Origin: Kingella denitrificans ATCC 33394
GTDB lineage: Bacteria > Pseudomonadota > Gammaproteobacteria > Burkholderiales > Neisseriaceae
Direction: 5' to 3'
DNA: 39,521 nt
Assembly (NCBI RefSeq): GCF_000190695.1
Contig: NZ_GL870929.1
Location: 669,940-709,460 of the forward strand
This document shows, piece by piece, positions 1-7,536 of this stretch (positions are counted from its first letter, which is position 1; each line of letters begins with the position of its first letter). The position numbers and the translations under genes were made by a program. Below the pieces are notes generated by a model. That model saw nothing but the letters and a program-made list of their open reading frames with translations. It did no database searches and was not told where the DNA came from.

Positions 1-37
1 CTGCACTCTGAATATTTGAGTGCAGGCTGCTTTTTTT
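1..37. terminator. Hairpin with T-run, probable half of an inverted DUS pair
   Basis: CTGCACTC (1-8) pairs with GAGTGCAG (18-25) and is followed by GGCTGC and seven T's. The left arm is cut by the window edge, so the full structure was probably two facing copies of the uptake motif. It lies just beyond the 3' end of thyA. The T-run suits plus-strand transcripts; whether it also ends thyA depends on bases outside the window. Confidence 0.5.
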
Positions 38-60
38 GCCCTCTTCCAACCCAACCGTGT

Positions 61-855
61 TTACACCGACACTTCCGCCTTAATATGCGGGTGCGGGTCG
101 TAATCCGACAGCGTGAAATCGTCAAATTTGAACGCGAAAATATCGCGCACATCGGGATTGATGTGCATTTTGGGCAGCGCGCGCGGTTCACGGGTCAGTT
201 GCAGCCGTGCCTGTTCCAAGTGGTTTTGATACAGGTGCGCATCGCCCAGCGTGTGGACGAATTCGCCCGCCTGCAAGCCGCACACTTGCGCCACCATCAT
301 GGTCAGCAGCGCGTAGCTGGCGATGTTGAACGGCACGCCGAGAAAAATATCCGCGCTGCGCTGGTAAAGCTGGCAGGAAAGCTGGCCGTTTGCCACATAA
401 AACTGAAACAGCGCGTGGCACGGCGGCAGTGCCATGTCGTCCACTTCGGCGGGATTCCATGCGGACACGATTAGGCGGCGGCTGTCAGGGGTTTGCCGGA
501 TTTGGCGCACCACGTTGGCGATTTGGTCCACCGTTTCGCCGTCCGCGCCGCGCCACGAACGCCATTGCGCGCCGTACACGCGCCCCAAATCGCCGTTTTC
601 GTCCGCCCATTCGTCCCAAATCCGCACGCCGTTTTCTTTGAGGTAGCGGATGTTGGTGTCGCCCGCCAAAAACCACAGCAGTTCGTGGATGATGGATTTG
701 AGGTGCAGTTTTTTGGTGGTGAGCACGGGAAAGCCGTCTGCCAAGTTGAAGCGCATTTGGTAGCCGAACACGCTGCGTGTGCCGGTGCCGGTGCGGTCGG
801 ATTTGTCGGTGCCGTTGTCCAAAACGTGCTGCAATAAATCCAGATATTGTTTCAT
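61..855 (-). CDS. thyA: Thymidylate synthase
   Basis: Converts dUMP to dTMP using methylene-tetrahydrofolate, in the cytoplasm; the last step of de novo thymidine synthesis. The 264-residue length equals that of the E. coli enzyme. The start MKQYLDLLQHVLDNGT, the catalytic cysteine in LPPCHALFQFYV (about residue 146), the RSADIFLGVPFNIASYA substrate loop and the C-terminal DPHPHIKAEVSV are all diagnostic. An AAAGGA ribosome site sits 5 bases before the ATG. No dihydrofolate reductase gene follows within the window. Confidence 0.98.
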   Translation of the reverse strand: MKQYLDLLQHVLDNGTDKSDRTGTGTRSVFGYQMRFNLADGFPVLTTKKLHLKSIIHELLWFLAGDTNIRYLKENGVRIWDEWADENGDLGRVYGAQWRSWRGADGETVDQIANVVRQIRQTPDSRRLIVSAWNPAEVDDMALPPCHALFQFYVANGQLSCQLYQRSADIFLGVPFNIASYALLTMMVAQVCGLQAGEFVHTLGDAHLYQNHLEQARLQLTREPRALPKMHINPDVRDIFAFKFDDFTLSDYDPHPHIKAEVSV

Positions 856-1224
856 GATGTCCTTTCTTTGCAGGCTGCTTTTTGGGTTTTAACTTCGTTG
901 AAGCTGACGCTTTCAGGCAGCCTGCAGGTGGTTTTGTTGTTTCAGGCAGCCTGCGGTTTCCCGCATCCGCCCGCCCTCGCCGTATCAAACCGGTGCGTTG
1001 GTGGTGAGTCGTACTGTGTACAAAGTGTGTTTTACCCGTTACGGGGCTGAGTGGTACATGCGGGGCTTGAACCCGCAGGCTGCCCTCCGCCTATCTGTTC
1101 CGTTGTAGGGAAAACAAGGCCGCACCCGCTTTTGACAACGGCTACCCGAAACGTGCAGGCTGCCTGAAACGTTGTCTGAACGTGGTTATGTCGGATGAAT
1201 ATAAAATGCCCTTTTCATCCGCTA
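856..1224. other. Intergenic region with several DUS copies
   Basis: This 369-base gap between thyA and the DIP1984-family gene holds no convincing ORF. It has at least five copies or variants of the uptake motif (near 880, 920, 942, 1077, 1146), some of them in the CTGAA-ending form. A short hairpin CCCGTTACGGG lies near 1037. On the minus strand at about 1055-1075 there is a T-arm-like stem-loop, GCGGG-TTCAAGC-CCCGC, but no complete tRNA around it. No good promoter for thyA is visible. Confidence 0.5.
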
Positions 1225-1677
1225 TTACAAATCTTCCGCCCAGTTGGCCTGCTGGATTTGGATGTCGAGCAGGCGGCAGGCTTTGGCGGTGTCGTCGGCG
1301 CGGCGGCGCAGCTCTTTAATGTCCACGGCGGCGAGCATTTTGATTTCGCTGCGGCTGTAACGCGACTGTTCGGGCGTGGCGGCATCGGCGAGTTTGGTCA
1401 GCACGGCGTGTTCGGCTTTCAGGCGTTCGCGTTCGGCCAGCGCGGCCACCATGCCTGTGCCGTCCGCCAGCACGGCGCGCTGGTTGGCAAGATTGATTTG
1501 CACAATCAGGCGGTGCAGGGCTTCGTTGGCGCGGCGGTATTCTTCCAGCAACGTGGCAGGCTCTTCGGCGGGGCTTTCGCCTTCTTGGTATTGCGCGTTT
1601 TGCAGCAGGCGGGTTTGCAGTTGCGCCAGATGCCGCTGCAAATCGGCGCGTTCAATCAGGGCTTCGGCCAGTTTCAT
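1225..1677 (-). CDS. DIP1984 family protein
   Basis: A 150-residue soluble, strongly helical protein starting MKLAEALIERADLQRHLAQL and ending IQIQQANWAEDL. The Arg- and Glu-rich helices (LIERADLQRHL, ALAERERLKAEHAVL, ELRRRADDTAKACRLLD) match the small family named after Corynebacterium DIP1984, sometimes labelled septicolysin. Its biochemical role is unknown to me and the label does not prove toxin activity. No signal peptide or membrane segment is seen. It stands alone, facing the same way as thyA, and the uptake-motif repeat block begins just upstream of its start. Confidence 0.8.
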   Translation of the reverse strand: MKLAEALIERADLQRHLAQLQTRLLQNAQYQEGESPAEEPATLLEEYRRANEALHRLIVQINLANQRAVLADGTGMVAALAERERLKAEHAVLTKLADAATPEQSRYSRSEIKMLAAVDIKELRRRADDTAKACRLLDIQIQQANWAEDL

Positions 1678-1685
1678 GTTTCGTC

Positions 1686-1850
1686 CTTCTGTTGGTGGGT
1701 TGGTTGGGTTTGCAGGCTGCCTGTTGGGGTGTTGAAGCCGTTAAAAAGCAGCCTGCACTTTTTTCTGGTAGCCTTTTAGGGATGAGGTGCAGCCTGAAAG
1801 CCGCGTGCGTGCGTTCCGCACACACCCTACCACTGGCTACGGCTTGCTGG
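1686..1850. repeat. Left repeat block flanking the Rhs toxin island
   Basis: Contains an inverted DUS pair (about 1711-1757) around GTTGAAGCCGTTAAAAAG, then GAAAGCCGCGTGCG and a segment with TGCGTTCCGCACACACC. The same modules in the same order and orientation recur at 3083-3296, on the other side of the AT-rich toxin/immunity island. The two blocks are close but not identical. Confidence 0.75.
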
Positions 1851-1853
1851 TTT

Positions 1854-2453
1854 TTAACTATATTTCAACAATTTTTCTTCATGTAATGCTTGAATTTGTT
1901 TCAAAATAATCTCGCTCATTTGTTTTTCTAATAAATCATTAGTAGAGTTGCAGATAATTTTAACAACAGAAGCAGAAGATAATAGTCCTAACCTCATAAA
2001 GTATTCAAGTTCAAGGTCATCATCTTCAATTGATTCCTTCACATTTTCCATTCCTTCTTCAACAAAATATAGCGATAGATGTCGTGCAAAATAATTATCT
2101 AATCCTTCTTGAGCACCTTTTTGGCTTTTATACTCGGTTACAGACTTTAGTAATTCAAAAGATTGCTTTTTCTGATCGCTAGAAATAATAGGAGACTCAT
2201 TCAAAAGACCAAGTATATATTCTACATCTCCCCATATTTCAAAATCCTCTTCAAATTTCACTTGCAAAATAGCAGGAATAATGATTTTGAAAGGTTCATA
2301 TATCTCATTGACAAATAAACTACTAATTAAGTCAGTAAGCACTTCTCTACTCTTGGAATTATTAAAAGAAAATTTCTTTTGAAGAATAGAAATCTTCTTT
2401 TCCTGATTTTTTGTAACACAAAATTCAGCAATTTTATTAAAGTCTATATTCAT
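1854..2453 (-). CDS. Probable immunity protein for the adjacent Rhs NucA/NucB toxin
   Basis: A 199-residue protein starting MNIDFNKIAEFC. I do not recognise a named family. It is acidic (EEDFEIWGDVEY, SIEDDDLELEYF), helical, has no signal peptide or membrane segment, and is much more AT-rich than the surrounding genes. It begins 24 bases after the end of the toxin coding sequence, on the same strand, after a GGGGACC possible ribosome site. Small, acidic and directly 3' of an Rhs tip is the usual position and character of a cognate immunity gene, so that role is inferred from context. The reading frame is intact although the toxin is frameshifted. Alternative: an unrelated hypothetical gene in the island. 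Confidence 0.65.
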   Translation of the reverse strand: MNIDFNKIAEFCVTKNQEKKISILQKKFSFNNSKSREVLTDLISSLFVNEIYEPFKIIIPAILQVKFEEDFEIWGDVEYILGLLNESPIISSDQKKQSFELLKSVTEYKSQKGAQEGLDNYFARHLSLYFVEEGMENVKESIEDDDLELEYFMRLGLLSSASVVKIICNSTNDLLEKQMSEIILKQIQALHEEKLLKYS

Positions 2454-2477
2454 AGTTTTAAGGTCCCCATATATTGG

Positions 2478-3081
2478 TTAGATTATCTTGAATTTTACTC
2501 GAACACCATCAGACAAGTGCGATAATGCTGCTTTTATAGATGAACCCGCTCCCCGATTATCGCTTGGGCTAATGTGGAGAACATCTGCAACATTATTTGG
2601 GCAGTTATTATTTTTCCACCTTCTTTAAACATTGCCATTGGCCATTCATCCCTATCTTTACCTTTTTGACACTTATGCCTTTTAAACTTTCTCTTCTCCG
2701 TTTTTTGACTTTTTTCTTATTCGTAGAGCCACTTCGTTGCAATGTTACGATATCAGGGCATCCTTTCTTAATAGCATCACGAATATGTCCAGCAGTTTCA
2801 GGATATACTTTACTGTCCAACGTAAGAGTTACCATATTATTTTTCAAGGCAGAAACACTGGTTCCCAATAACCCGAGTGGGTCAATCCACTCCTGTACAT
2901 TAGGAGCAAATTGGTACAAATTCTCCCCACCCCACAGCCTAATCGGATCCTGATTCACAAACCGCCCGCAGTTCGGATCATAGTAGCGCAGGAAATTATA
3001 GTGAAGGCCAGTTTCTTGATCGTAATACTGGTTTTGAAGCCTAAACGGCTGAGGCGCGTTCGGTTAGATTTTCTCTTCCCA
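2478..3081 (-). pseudogene. Truncated, frameshifted Rhs C-terminal tip with NucA/NucB-type DNase toxin domain
   Basis: Reading minus from about 3081, the frame encodes the end of an Rhs core: PQPFRLQNQYYDQETGLHYN, RYYDPNCGRFVNQDPIRLWG, and EWIDPLGLL. It has a stop (TAA at 3064-3066) just before PNAPQPF and no start. After the conserved PLGLL boundary comes a toxin domain: VTLTLDSKVYPETAGHIRDA, then SLKGISVKK. At an AAAAAGG run (2661-2667) the homology moves to the +1 frame: GKDRDEWPMAMFKEGG, then ISPSDNRGAGSS, ending VRVKFKII with TAA at 2478. The DRDEWP and SPSDNRGAGS motifs are hallmarks of NucA/NucB secreted DNases. One base restored in the run would rejoin the domain. The bulk of the Rhs protein is absent, so this looks like a displaced orphan tip, inactive as it stands unless the shift is a sequencing error. 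Confidence 0.85.
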
Positions 3082-3082
3082 T

Positions 3083-3296
3083 TGCAGGCTGCTTTTTAGG
3101 GCGTTGAAGCCGTTAAAAAGCAGCCTGCACTTTTTCAGGTAGCCTGATAGGGGCTACCTGAAAGCTGAAACCGCGTGCGTGCGTTCCGCACACACCCTAC
3201 TACACGGGCTACGCTTGCTTCTGTTGGTGGGGTTATCGGTTGTGTTGGCAGGCTGCCTTTGGGGGGCTTTGAAGCTGTTGAAAAGCAGCCTGCACC
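3083..3296. repeat. Right repeat block flanking the Rhs toxin island
   Basis: An inverted DUS pair (3083-3129) surrounds GTTGAAGCCGTTAAAAAG. Next come an AGGTAGCC/GGCTACCT inverted pair (about 3137-3158) and the same CGCGTGCGTGCGTTCCGCAC segment as the left block. A second unit follows with CTGTTGGTGGGGTT and a further facing DUS pair to about 3294. The AGGCTACCTGAA-like version resembles the Eikenella uptake dialect as I recall it. The block abuts the broken end of the Rhs remnant. Confidence 0.75.
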
Positions 3297-3311
3297 CTGT
3301 GGCGCGAATGT

Positions 3312-3962
3312 TTAATCTTCGGGCAGCCGCACCGGTTCGCCCTGATGGCGCGGGGCTTTCTGCACCGCCAAATCCAGCAGCATTTTCACGCGCGCCAGAT
3401 ATTCGCGCACTTCGGTTTTGAAGCCGCTGTAACGGTCGACATCGGCGGCGTTATAGCCGTATGCGTCGATGCCGTGTGCGCGGGCGAGATACACGGCGCG
3501 TTCGTTGTGGAATTTCTGCGAAACCACGATGTAGCTGTCCTGCCCGAAAATGCTTCGGGCGCGGAGCACGGAATCGAGCGTGCGGATACCGGCGTAATCC
3601 GGCACGATTTTTTCGGCCGGTATGCCTTGGGCGACCAGCGCGGCCTTCATGGCTTCGGGTTCGTTATAGCCGTGTTTGCGGTTGTCGCCGCTGACGATGA
3701 TGTAGCGCACTTTGCCGGCGCGGTATAAATCGGCGGCGGCTCGAATGCGGAGGTGGAAATAGGTGTTGCTTCTGCCGTCAGCCAGTTTCGGGCTGGTGCC
3801 GAGCAACAGGGCGGCTTTTCGTTCGGGCAACTCTGCGGTATGGTCGGACAAATACGGCGCGGCCACACGGGCAGTATAGGCGCGGATGCCGTACAGCGCC
3901 GCCAAAAAGCAGCCTGCAACTGCCGCCGCCCAAAAATAGTATTTTGCCCTTTGCCGTTTCAT
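3312..3962 (-). CDS. sanA: SanA/YdcF-like DUF218 envelope protein
   Basis: A 216-residue protein with one N-terminal membrane segment (about residues 8-25, YFWAAAVAGCFLAALYGI) and a periplasmic DUF218 domain. Family signatures are ALLLGTSPKLADGRSNTYFHLR, YIIVSGDNRKHGYNEPEAM, and ILDSVLRAR/VVSQKFHNERAVYLAR-like stretches (here TLDSVLRARSIFG). E. coli SanA is linked to the envelope barrier against vancomycin at high temperature; the chemistry of the family is unsettled. The start follows the track of the membrane segment; no strong ribosome site is visible. The gene stands between the repeat block and gshB, with DUS copies on both sides. Confidence 0.85.
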   Translation of the reverse strand: MKRQRAKYYFWAAAVAGCFLAALYGIRAYTARVAAPYLSDHTAELPERKAALLLGTSPKLADGRSNTYFHLRIRAAADLYRAGKVRYIIVSGDNRKHGYNEPEAMKAALVAQGIPAEKIVPDYAGIRTLDSVLRARSIFGQDSYIVVSQKFHNERAVYLARAHGIDAYGYNAADVDRYSGFKTEVREYLARVKMLLDLAVQKAPRHQGEPVRLPED

Positions 3963-4043
3963 GATGTGTTGCGCTCCGTCTTAAGTGCAGGCTGCTTTCA
4001 GCCGCCGCTTCCCGTCCGATTGAATGTGCAGGCTGCCTGAAAA

Positions 4044-4997
4044 CTACGCCGCGTTCCGTTCCACCGCGTCGATAAATTTGGCCGCCACATCAAAACCTTT
4101 CTGCTTCATGATTTCTTGGAAACCGGTGGGGCTGGTGACGTTCACTTCGGTTAAATGGCTGCCAATCACGTCCAAACCGGCCAGCAAAATGCCGCGCCGT
4201 TTCAGCTCTGGGGCGAGGGTTTCGGCAATTTCGCGGTCGCGCCCGCTCAATTCCTGTGCCACACCGCGCCCGCCTGCGGCTAAATTGCCGCGCGTTTCGC
4301 CCTGCTGCGGAATGCGGGCAAGGGCAAAGGGCACGACTTCGCCGTCAATCACGAGGATGCGTTTGTCGCCGTGCACGATTTCGGGGATGTAGCGTTGCGC
4401 CATGATGGTGCGGGTATCCAGCCGCATCAGGGTTTCGAGGATGCTGCCGATGTTCGGGTCGCGCTCGGTGAGTCGGAAAATACCCATGCCGCCCATGCCG
4501 TCGAGCGGTTTGACGATGATGTCGCCGTGCTCGGCTAGAAAGGCGCGCACGTCGGCGGCGCGGGTGGAAACGAGGGTGGGTGCGGTGAATCGGGCGAAAT
4601 TCAAAATGGCGAGTTTTTCGTTGAAATCGCGCATGGCCTGCCCGCTGTTGAACACTTTTGCGCCCTGCTGTTCGGCGAGGGTGAGCAGTTGGGTGCTGTA
4701 TAAATATTGCATATCGAACGGGGGGTCGGTGCGCATAATCACGGCGTCGAACTCGGTTAAGGCAGCCTGCACTTTACCTTGCGGTTTGAACCATTCGTGG
4801 TCGTGGTCGTCTTTCGCGCCGATGAATTGGAAAGGCGCGGCTTGGGCCGCCACTTTGCCGTTTTGCACGGAGAGTTCGCCGGCAAGGGTGTGGTGCAATT
4901 TGTGCCCGCGCTTGGCGGCTTCGCGCATCATGGCGTAGGTGGTGTCTTTGTAGGTTTTGAAGGTGGCCAGCGGGTCGGCGATGAAGAGGATGTTCAT
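4044..4997 (-). CDS. gshB: Glutathione synthetase
   Basis: Joins gamma-glutamylcysteine and glycine with ATP to make glutathione, in the cytoplasm. The 317-residue ATP-grasp protein starts MNILFIADPLATFKTYKDTT and carries the family features MRTDPPFDMQYLYSTQLL, IIVKPLDGMGGMGIFR (ATP-binding loop), AQRYIPEIVHGDKRILVIDG and VIGSHLTEVNVTSPTGFQE. An AAGGA ribosome site precedes the ATG. A DUS copy lies inside the gene (about 4762-4773), read as KVQAALTEF. gshA is not in the window. Confidence 0.97.
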   Translation of the reverse strand: MNILFIADPLATFKTYKDTTYAMMREAAKRGHKLHHTLAGELSVQNGKVAAQAAPFQFIGAKDDHDHEWFKPQGKVQAALTEFDAVIMRTDPPFDMQYLYSTQLLTLAEQQGAKVFNSGQAMRDFNEKLAILNFARFTAPTLVSTRAADVRAFLAEHGDIIVKPLDGMGGMGIFRLTERDPNIGSILETLMRLDTRTIMAQRYIPEIVHGDKRILVIDGEVVPFALARIPQQGETRGNLAAGGRGVAQELSGRDREIAETLAPELKRRGILLAGLDVIGSHLTEVNVTSPTGFQEIMKQKGFDVAAKFIDAVERNAA

Positions 4998-5040
4998 GGG
5001 GTGTCCTTGTGTGGGTGTTGTGCAGGCTGCCTGAAACGTG

Positions 5041-5259
5041 TCAGAGGTAGGAATCGGGCGTGGCGTTGGGCATGAGAATCCACAGGGTAAGGTAAATCAG
5101 AATGCCAGGCACGGCCACGCTGCAGCAGGAAATGATGACGAACAGGATGCGTGTCACCGTGGGCGACCAGCCGAAATATTCGGCAATGCCGCCCATCACG
5201 CCGGCAATCATGCGGTGTTGGTAGGAACGGTGCAGTTTGATGAGTTTGGTTTGGGACAT
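5041..5259 (-). CDS. PspC domain small membrane protein
   Basis: A 72-residue protein made almost wholly of one PspC domain: RMIAGVMGGIAEYFGWSPTV, then a hydrophobic helix (about residues 38-62, RILFVIISCCSVAVPGILIYLTLWILM). PspC proteins sit in the inner membrane and in enterobacteria signal to the phage-shock response, but no pspA/B/F gene is nearby, so I infer only a membrane-associated role. A strong AAGGAG ribosome site lies 8 bases before the ATG. Confidence 0.9.
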   Translation of the reverse strand: MSQTKLIKLHRSYQHRMIAGVMGGIAEYFGWSPTVTRILFVIISCCSVAVPGILIYLTLWILMPNATPDSYL

Positions 5260-5388
5260 GGCGGTCTCCTTGATGTGGTTGCGTTATTGTGCAGGCTGCT
5301 TTAGCGCGGCGGCTGGGCAGTGCACGAAATATAATATGACGGCAACACGGTTAGGTTGCAAGTCTCTACGTCCGTTAAATTTGGTAAC

Positions 5389-5427
5389 GTGCAGGCTACT
5401 TTTTCGTTTCCCCAAAGCAGCCTGCAC
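5389..5427. terminator. Inverted DUS pair
   Basis: GTGCAGGCTACTTTT faces AAAGCAGCCTGCAC, giving a near-perfect stem with one mismatch; the left copy is the variant with A for G. It lies 17 bases beyond the stop of the minus-strand membrane protein and can end that transcript. Confidence 0.55.
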
Positions 5428-5444
5428 TAAATGCGGTGCTTTGT

Positions 5445-5840
5445 CTAACGCCGCACCAGCAGTTCGCGCAACGGGCCGTCGTGCAGCCAAATCATGCCGC
5501 ACAGCAGATACAGGAACGTGGAAGCGAACGCATTGGCTTCGCGCATTTGCGCCAAGGCCTCCGGATTTCGCCACGACCAATACACCCAATAAACGCCGTC
5601 CACACACAGCCACAGCAGAAACAGCGCCAGCGGCAGCAGCTTCCAACGCCGCCGCGCCACAATGCGCGTGCTGACGGGCGCGCAGAAATAAGTCCCCACG
5701 CCCATAATCAGGCTGATGGGAACGTCCCAATCCGGTGCAGGCTGCCAATACGAACCCGCAATCAGAAGGACAATGCCGCACGCCAGCGTGAACAATTTCC
5801 ACGGGCGGCCATAATCATGCAGCGAAATCAACGGCTTCAT
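5445..5840 (-). CDS. Small multi-pass membrane protein, unknown function
   Basis: Read from MKPLISLHDYGRPWKLFTLA it gives 131 residues with about four hydrophobic segments (near 16-34, 44-62, 70-91 and 106-122). I do not recognise a family. The frame is open further upstream (to 5909), but that would overlap kptA by about 50 bases, and the extension is a Gly-rich stretch that looks like out-of-frame kptA sequence, so the start at 5840 is preferred. It begins 20 bases after the kptA stop and is probably co-transcribed with it. Confidence 0.65.
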   Translation of the reverse strand: MKPLISLHDYGRPWKLFTLACGIVLLIAGSYWQPAPDWDVPISLIMGVGTYFCAPVSTRIVARRRWKLLPLALFLLWLCVDGVYWVYWSWRNPEALAQMREANAFASTFLYLLCGMIWLHDGPLRELLVRR

Positions 5841-5860
5841 TGTGCAATGTCCTCCACCGC

Positions 5861-6424
5861 CTATTCCACCACCGCCAAATATTGCGGCGGCACGGCTTCC
5901 GTCAGCCAAACCTGATTATCGCTCAAATAAAACGCCCAACCCGCCTGGTGCATAGCGGCGGCATCGATGCACAACACCACCGGTTTGCCGTGCCGCTGCC
6001 CCACTTTCACCGCCGTTTCCCTGTCGGCCGACAAATGCACATGGTGGCGTGCGCCGGCCTGCAAACCCTGCCGCATAATGCTGTCCAAAAAACGCGTTGC
6101 CGTGCCGTGATACAGCACGTCGGGCGGCATTTGGGGTGCAAGGTTCATGCTGACCTGCACGGTGGAATGCCCCTGCGCGGCACGGATGCGGCAGCCGTCT
6201 TCGGACACGGTGAAACGTTTTTTGCTGTTGTTGTCCACCGTTTCCTGCAATTCTTGGCGGCTGATGCCGCGGCCGTGTTTTTGTGCCTGCGCCAACAGCA
6301 GGTCAATCTCCACCCAGCCGTCCGAATCCAGCGTGATGCCGATGCTTTCGGGATGGTGGCGCAGGATGTAGCTCAAAAATTTGCTGATGTGCGGATGGTC
6401 GTTCATTTCATCGTTCTTTTTCAT
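5861..6424 (-). CDS. kptA: RNA 2'-phosphotransferase (Tpt1/KptA family)
   Basis: Tpt1/KptA enzymes move an internal RNA 2'-phosphate onto NAD+, giving ADP-ribose cyclic phosphate and nicotinamide. The 187-residue protein has the N-terminal winged-helix part (ISKFLSYILRHHPESIGITL, GWVEIDLLL, VDNNSKKRFTV) and the C-terminal ADP-ribosyltransferase-like part (LYHGTA, SIMRQGLQAGARHHVHLSAD, GKPVVLCIDA). The conserved RHHP and H-T-A residues are present. No tRNA ligase or intron-bearing tRNA is in the window, so the bacterial substrate is unclear. A second Met (MNDHPHI) six codons in could be the real start; neither has a clear ribosome site. Confidence 0.95.
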   Translation of the reverse strand: MKKNDEMNDHPHISKFLSYILRHHPESIGITLDSDGWVEIDLLLAQAQKHGRGISRQELQETVDNNSKKRFTVSEDGCRIRAAQGHSTVQVSMNLAPQMPPDVLYHGTATRFLDSIMRQGLQAGARHHVHLSADRETAVKVGQRHGKPVVLCIDAAAMHQAGWAFYLSDNQVWLTEAVPPQYLAVVE

Positions 6425-6437
6425 GGATATACAAAAT

Positions 6438-6477
6438 GTGCAGGCTGCTTTTCGGGTAACGCAAAAGCAGCCTGCAC
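6438..6477. terminator. Inverted DUS pair
   Basis: GTGCAGGCTGCTTTT faces AAAAGCAGCCTGCAC with a 10-base loop, a perfect 15-bp stem. It lies between the stop of the DUF2322 gene and the start of kptA, so it may end the DUF2322 transcript and separates the two genes. Confidence 0.65.
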
Positions 6478-6488
6478 TTCCATCGGGC

Positions 6489-6806
6489 TTATTTCGCCAA
6501 CGGTTTCAGCGTATAAACCAAATCTTCGTCCTGCACCTTCAGCAGCAAATCAATGTTCGGATGCTTGCCCGGATGGGCTTTCGCATCGTCCACAATTTCC
6601 GCAAACCAAGCCAAGCCCTGCTCGGCGGCATAACGGTTCAGCATATTGCCGAACTCCTGCGCCAGCGCGTGATAAAGCTTCAGGCTGCCCAATTTGCCTT
6701 CTGCGGCAGGAATGTGGTGGGCAACGCGGCCCTCGCTGTCGATGATGTCCAATCCGCTCAAATGGGCAATGTCGGGCATTTTATCGAGATTTTCTTTGAA
6801 AGACAT
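6489..6806 (-). CDS. DUF2322 family protein
   Basis: A 105-residue cytoplasmic protein, MSFKENLDKMPDIAHLSGLD through LVYTLKPLAK. The DIIDSEGRVAHHIPAAEGKLGSLKLY and HPNIDLLL segments match a small family found in Neisseria and related Proteobacteria and known only as DUF2322. No motif suggests a catalytic role. An AGGAG ribosome site is placed 8 bases before the ATG. It follows upp by 54 bases on the same strand and could share its transcript. Confidence 0.8.
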   Translation of the reverse strand: MSFKENLDKMPDIAHLSGLDIIDSEGRVAHHIPAAEGKLGSLKLYHALAQEFGNMLNRYAAEQGLAWFAEIVDDAKAHPGKHPNIDLLLKVQDEDLVYTLKPLAK

Positions 6807-6860
6807 GGTGGCGCTCCTGAATAATGGTCAATGGAAATCATTTTTTGCCAGGCAGGCGGC

Positions 6861-7496
6861 TTACGAACAGTTCCGCGTGCCGAAAATTTTATCGCCCGCA
6901 TCGCCCAAGCCTGGGATGATGTAGCCGTTTTCGTTCAGGTGCGAATCCAGCGCGGGGGTATAAACCGTAACGTCCGGATGCGCTTCGGTAACGGCCTTCA
7001 CGCCTTCGGGCGCGGCCACCAGCACCAAAGCCTTGATATTGCGGCAGCCTTTGCTTTTCAGCAAATCAATCGTCGCGACCATCGAGCCGCCTGTGGCCAG
7101 CATGGGGTCGATAATCAGCGCGGGGCGTTCGTCCATTTTATCGACCAGTTTTTCAAAATACGACACGGGTTGCAAGGTTTCTTCGTCGCGCTGCAAACCG
7201 ACCACGCTCACTTTCGCGCTAGGAATCAGGTCGAGCACGCCGTCCAGCATGCCCAAGCCCGCGCGCAGAATCGGCACGACGGTCACGGTTTTGCCTTTAA
7301 TGCGCTTGCCTTGGATTTTGCCGCACCAGCCGTCGATTTCATAAGGTTCGATATCGAAATCGCGCGTGGCCTCATACGTCATCAAACGCGCCAACTCTTT
7401 GGTTAATGTGCGGAATTTTGCCGTGCTGCAGTCTGCCTCACGCATCAGGGTCAGTTTGTGGTGGACCAGCGGGTGGTCGATAATATGCAGTGCCAT
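6861..7496 (-). CDS. upp: Uracil phosphoribosyltransferase
   Basis: Pyrimidine salvage: uracil plus PRPP gives UMP and pyrophosphate. The 211-residue protein shows the full family pattern: VPILRAGLGMLDGVLDLIP, the PRPP-binding loop LIIDPMLATGGSM, and the uracil-binding C-terminal IPGLGDAGDKIFGT. The start MALHIIDHPLVHHKL is typical. A TATAAT box lies about 40 bases upstream of the ATG. No uracil permease gene is adjacent. Confidence 0.97.
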   Translation of the reverse strand: MALHIIDHPLVHHKLTLMREADCSTAKFRTLTKELARLMTYEATRDFDIEPYEIDGWCGKIQGKRIKGKTVTVVPILRAGLGMLDGVLDLIPSAKVSVVGLQRDEETLQPVSYFEKLVDKMDERPALIIDPMLATGGSMVATIDLLKSKGCRNIKALVLVAAPEGVKAVTEAHPDVTVYTPALDSHLNENGYIIPGLGDAGDKIFGTRNCS

Positions 7497-7536
7497 AATG
7501 CCTTCTCGTTTGCTTCAATCGGGTTAAAACGCGTGT

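Noticed and set aside
1045..1080. T-arm-like stem-loop on the minus strand (GCGGG-TTCAAGC-CCCGC)
   Set aside because: No matching acceptor, D-arm or anticodon arm is found upstream; the stem is partly a DUS copy. At best a tRNA relic, and chance is as likely.
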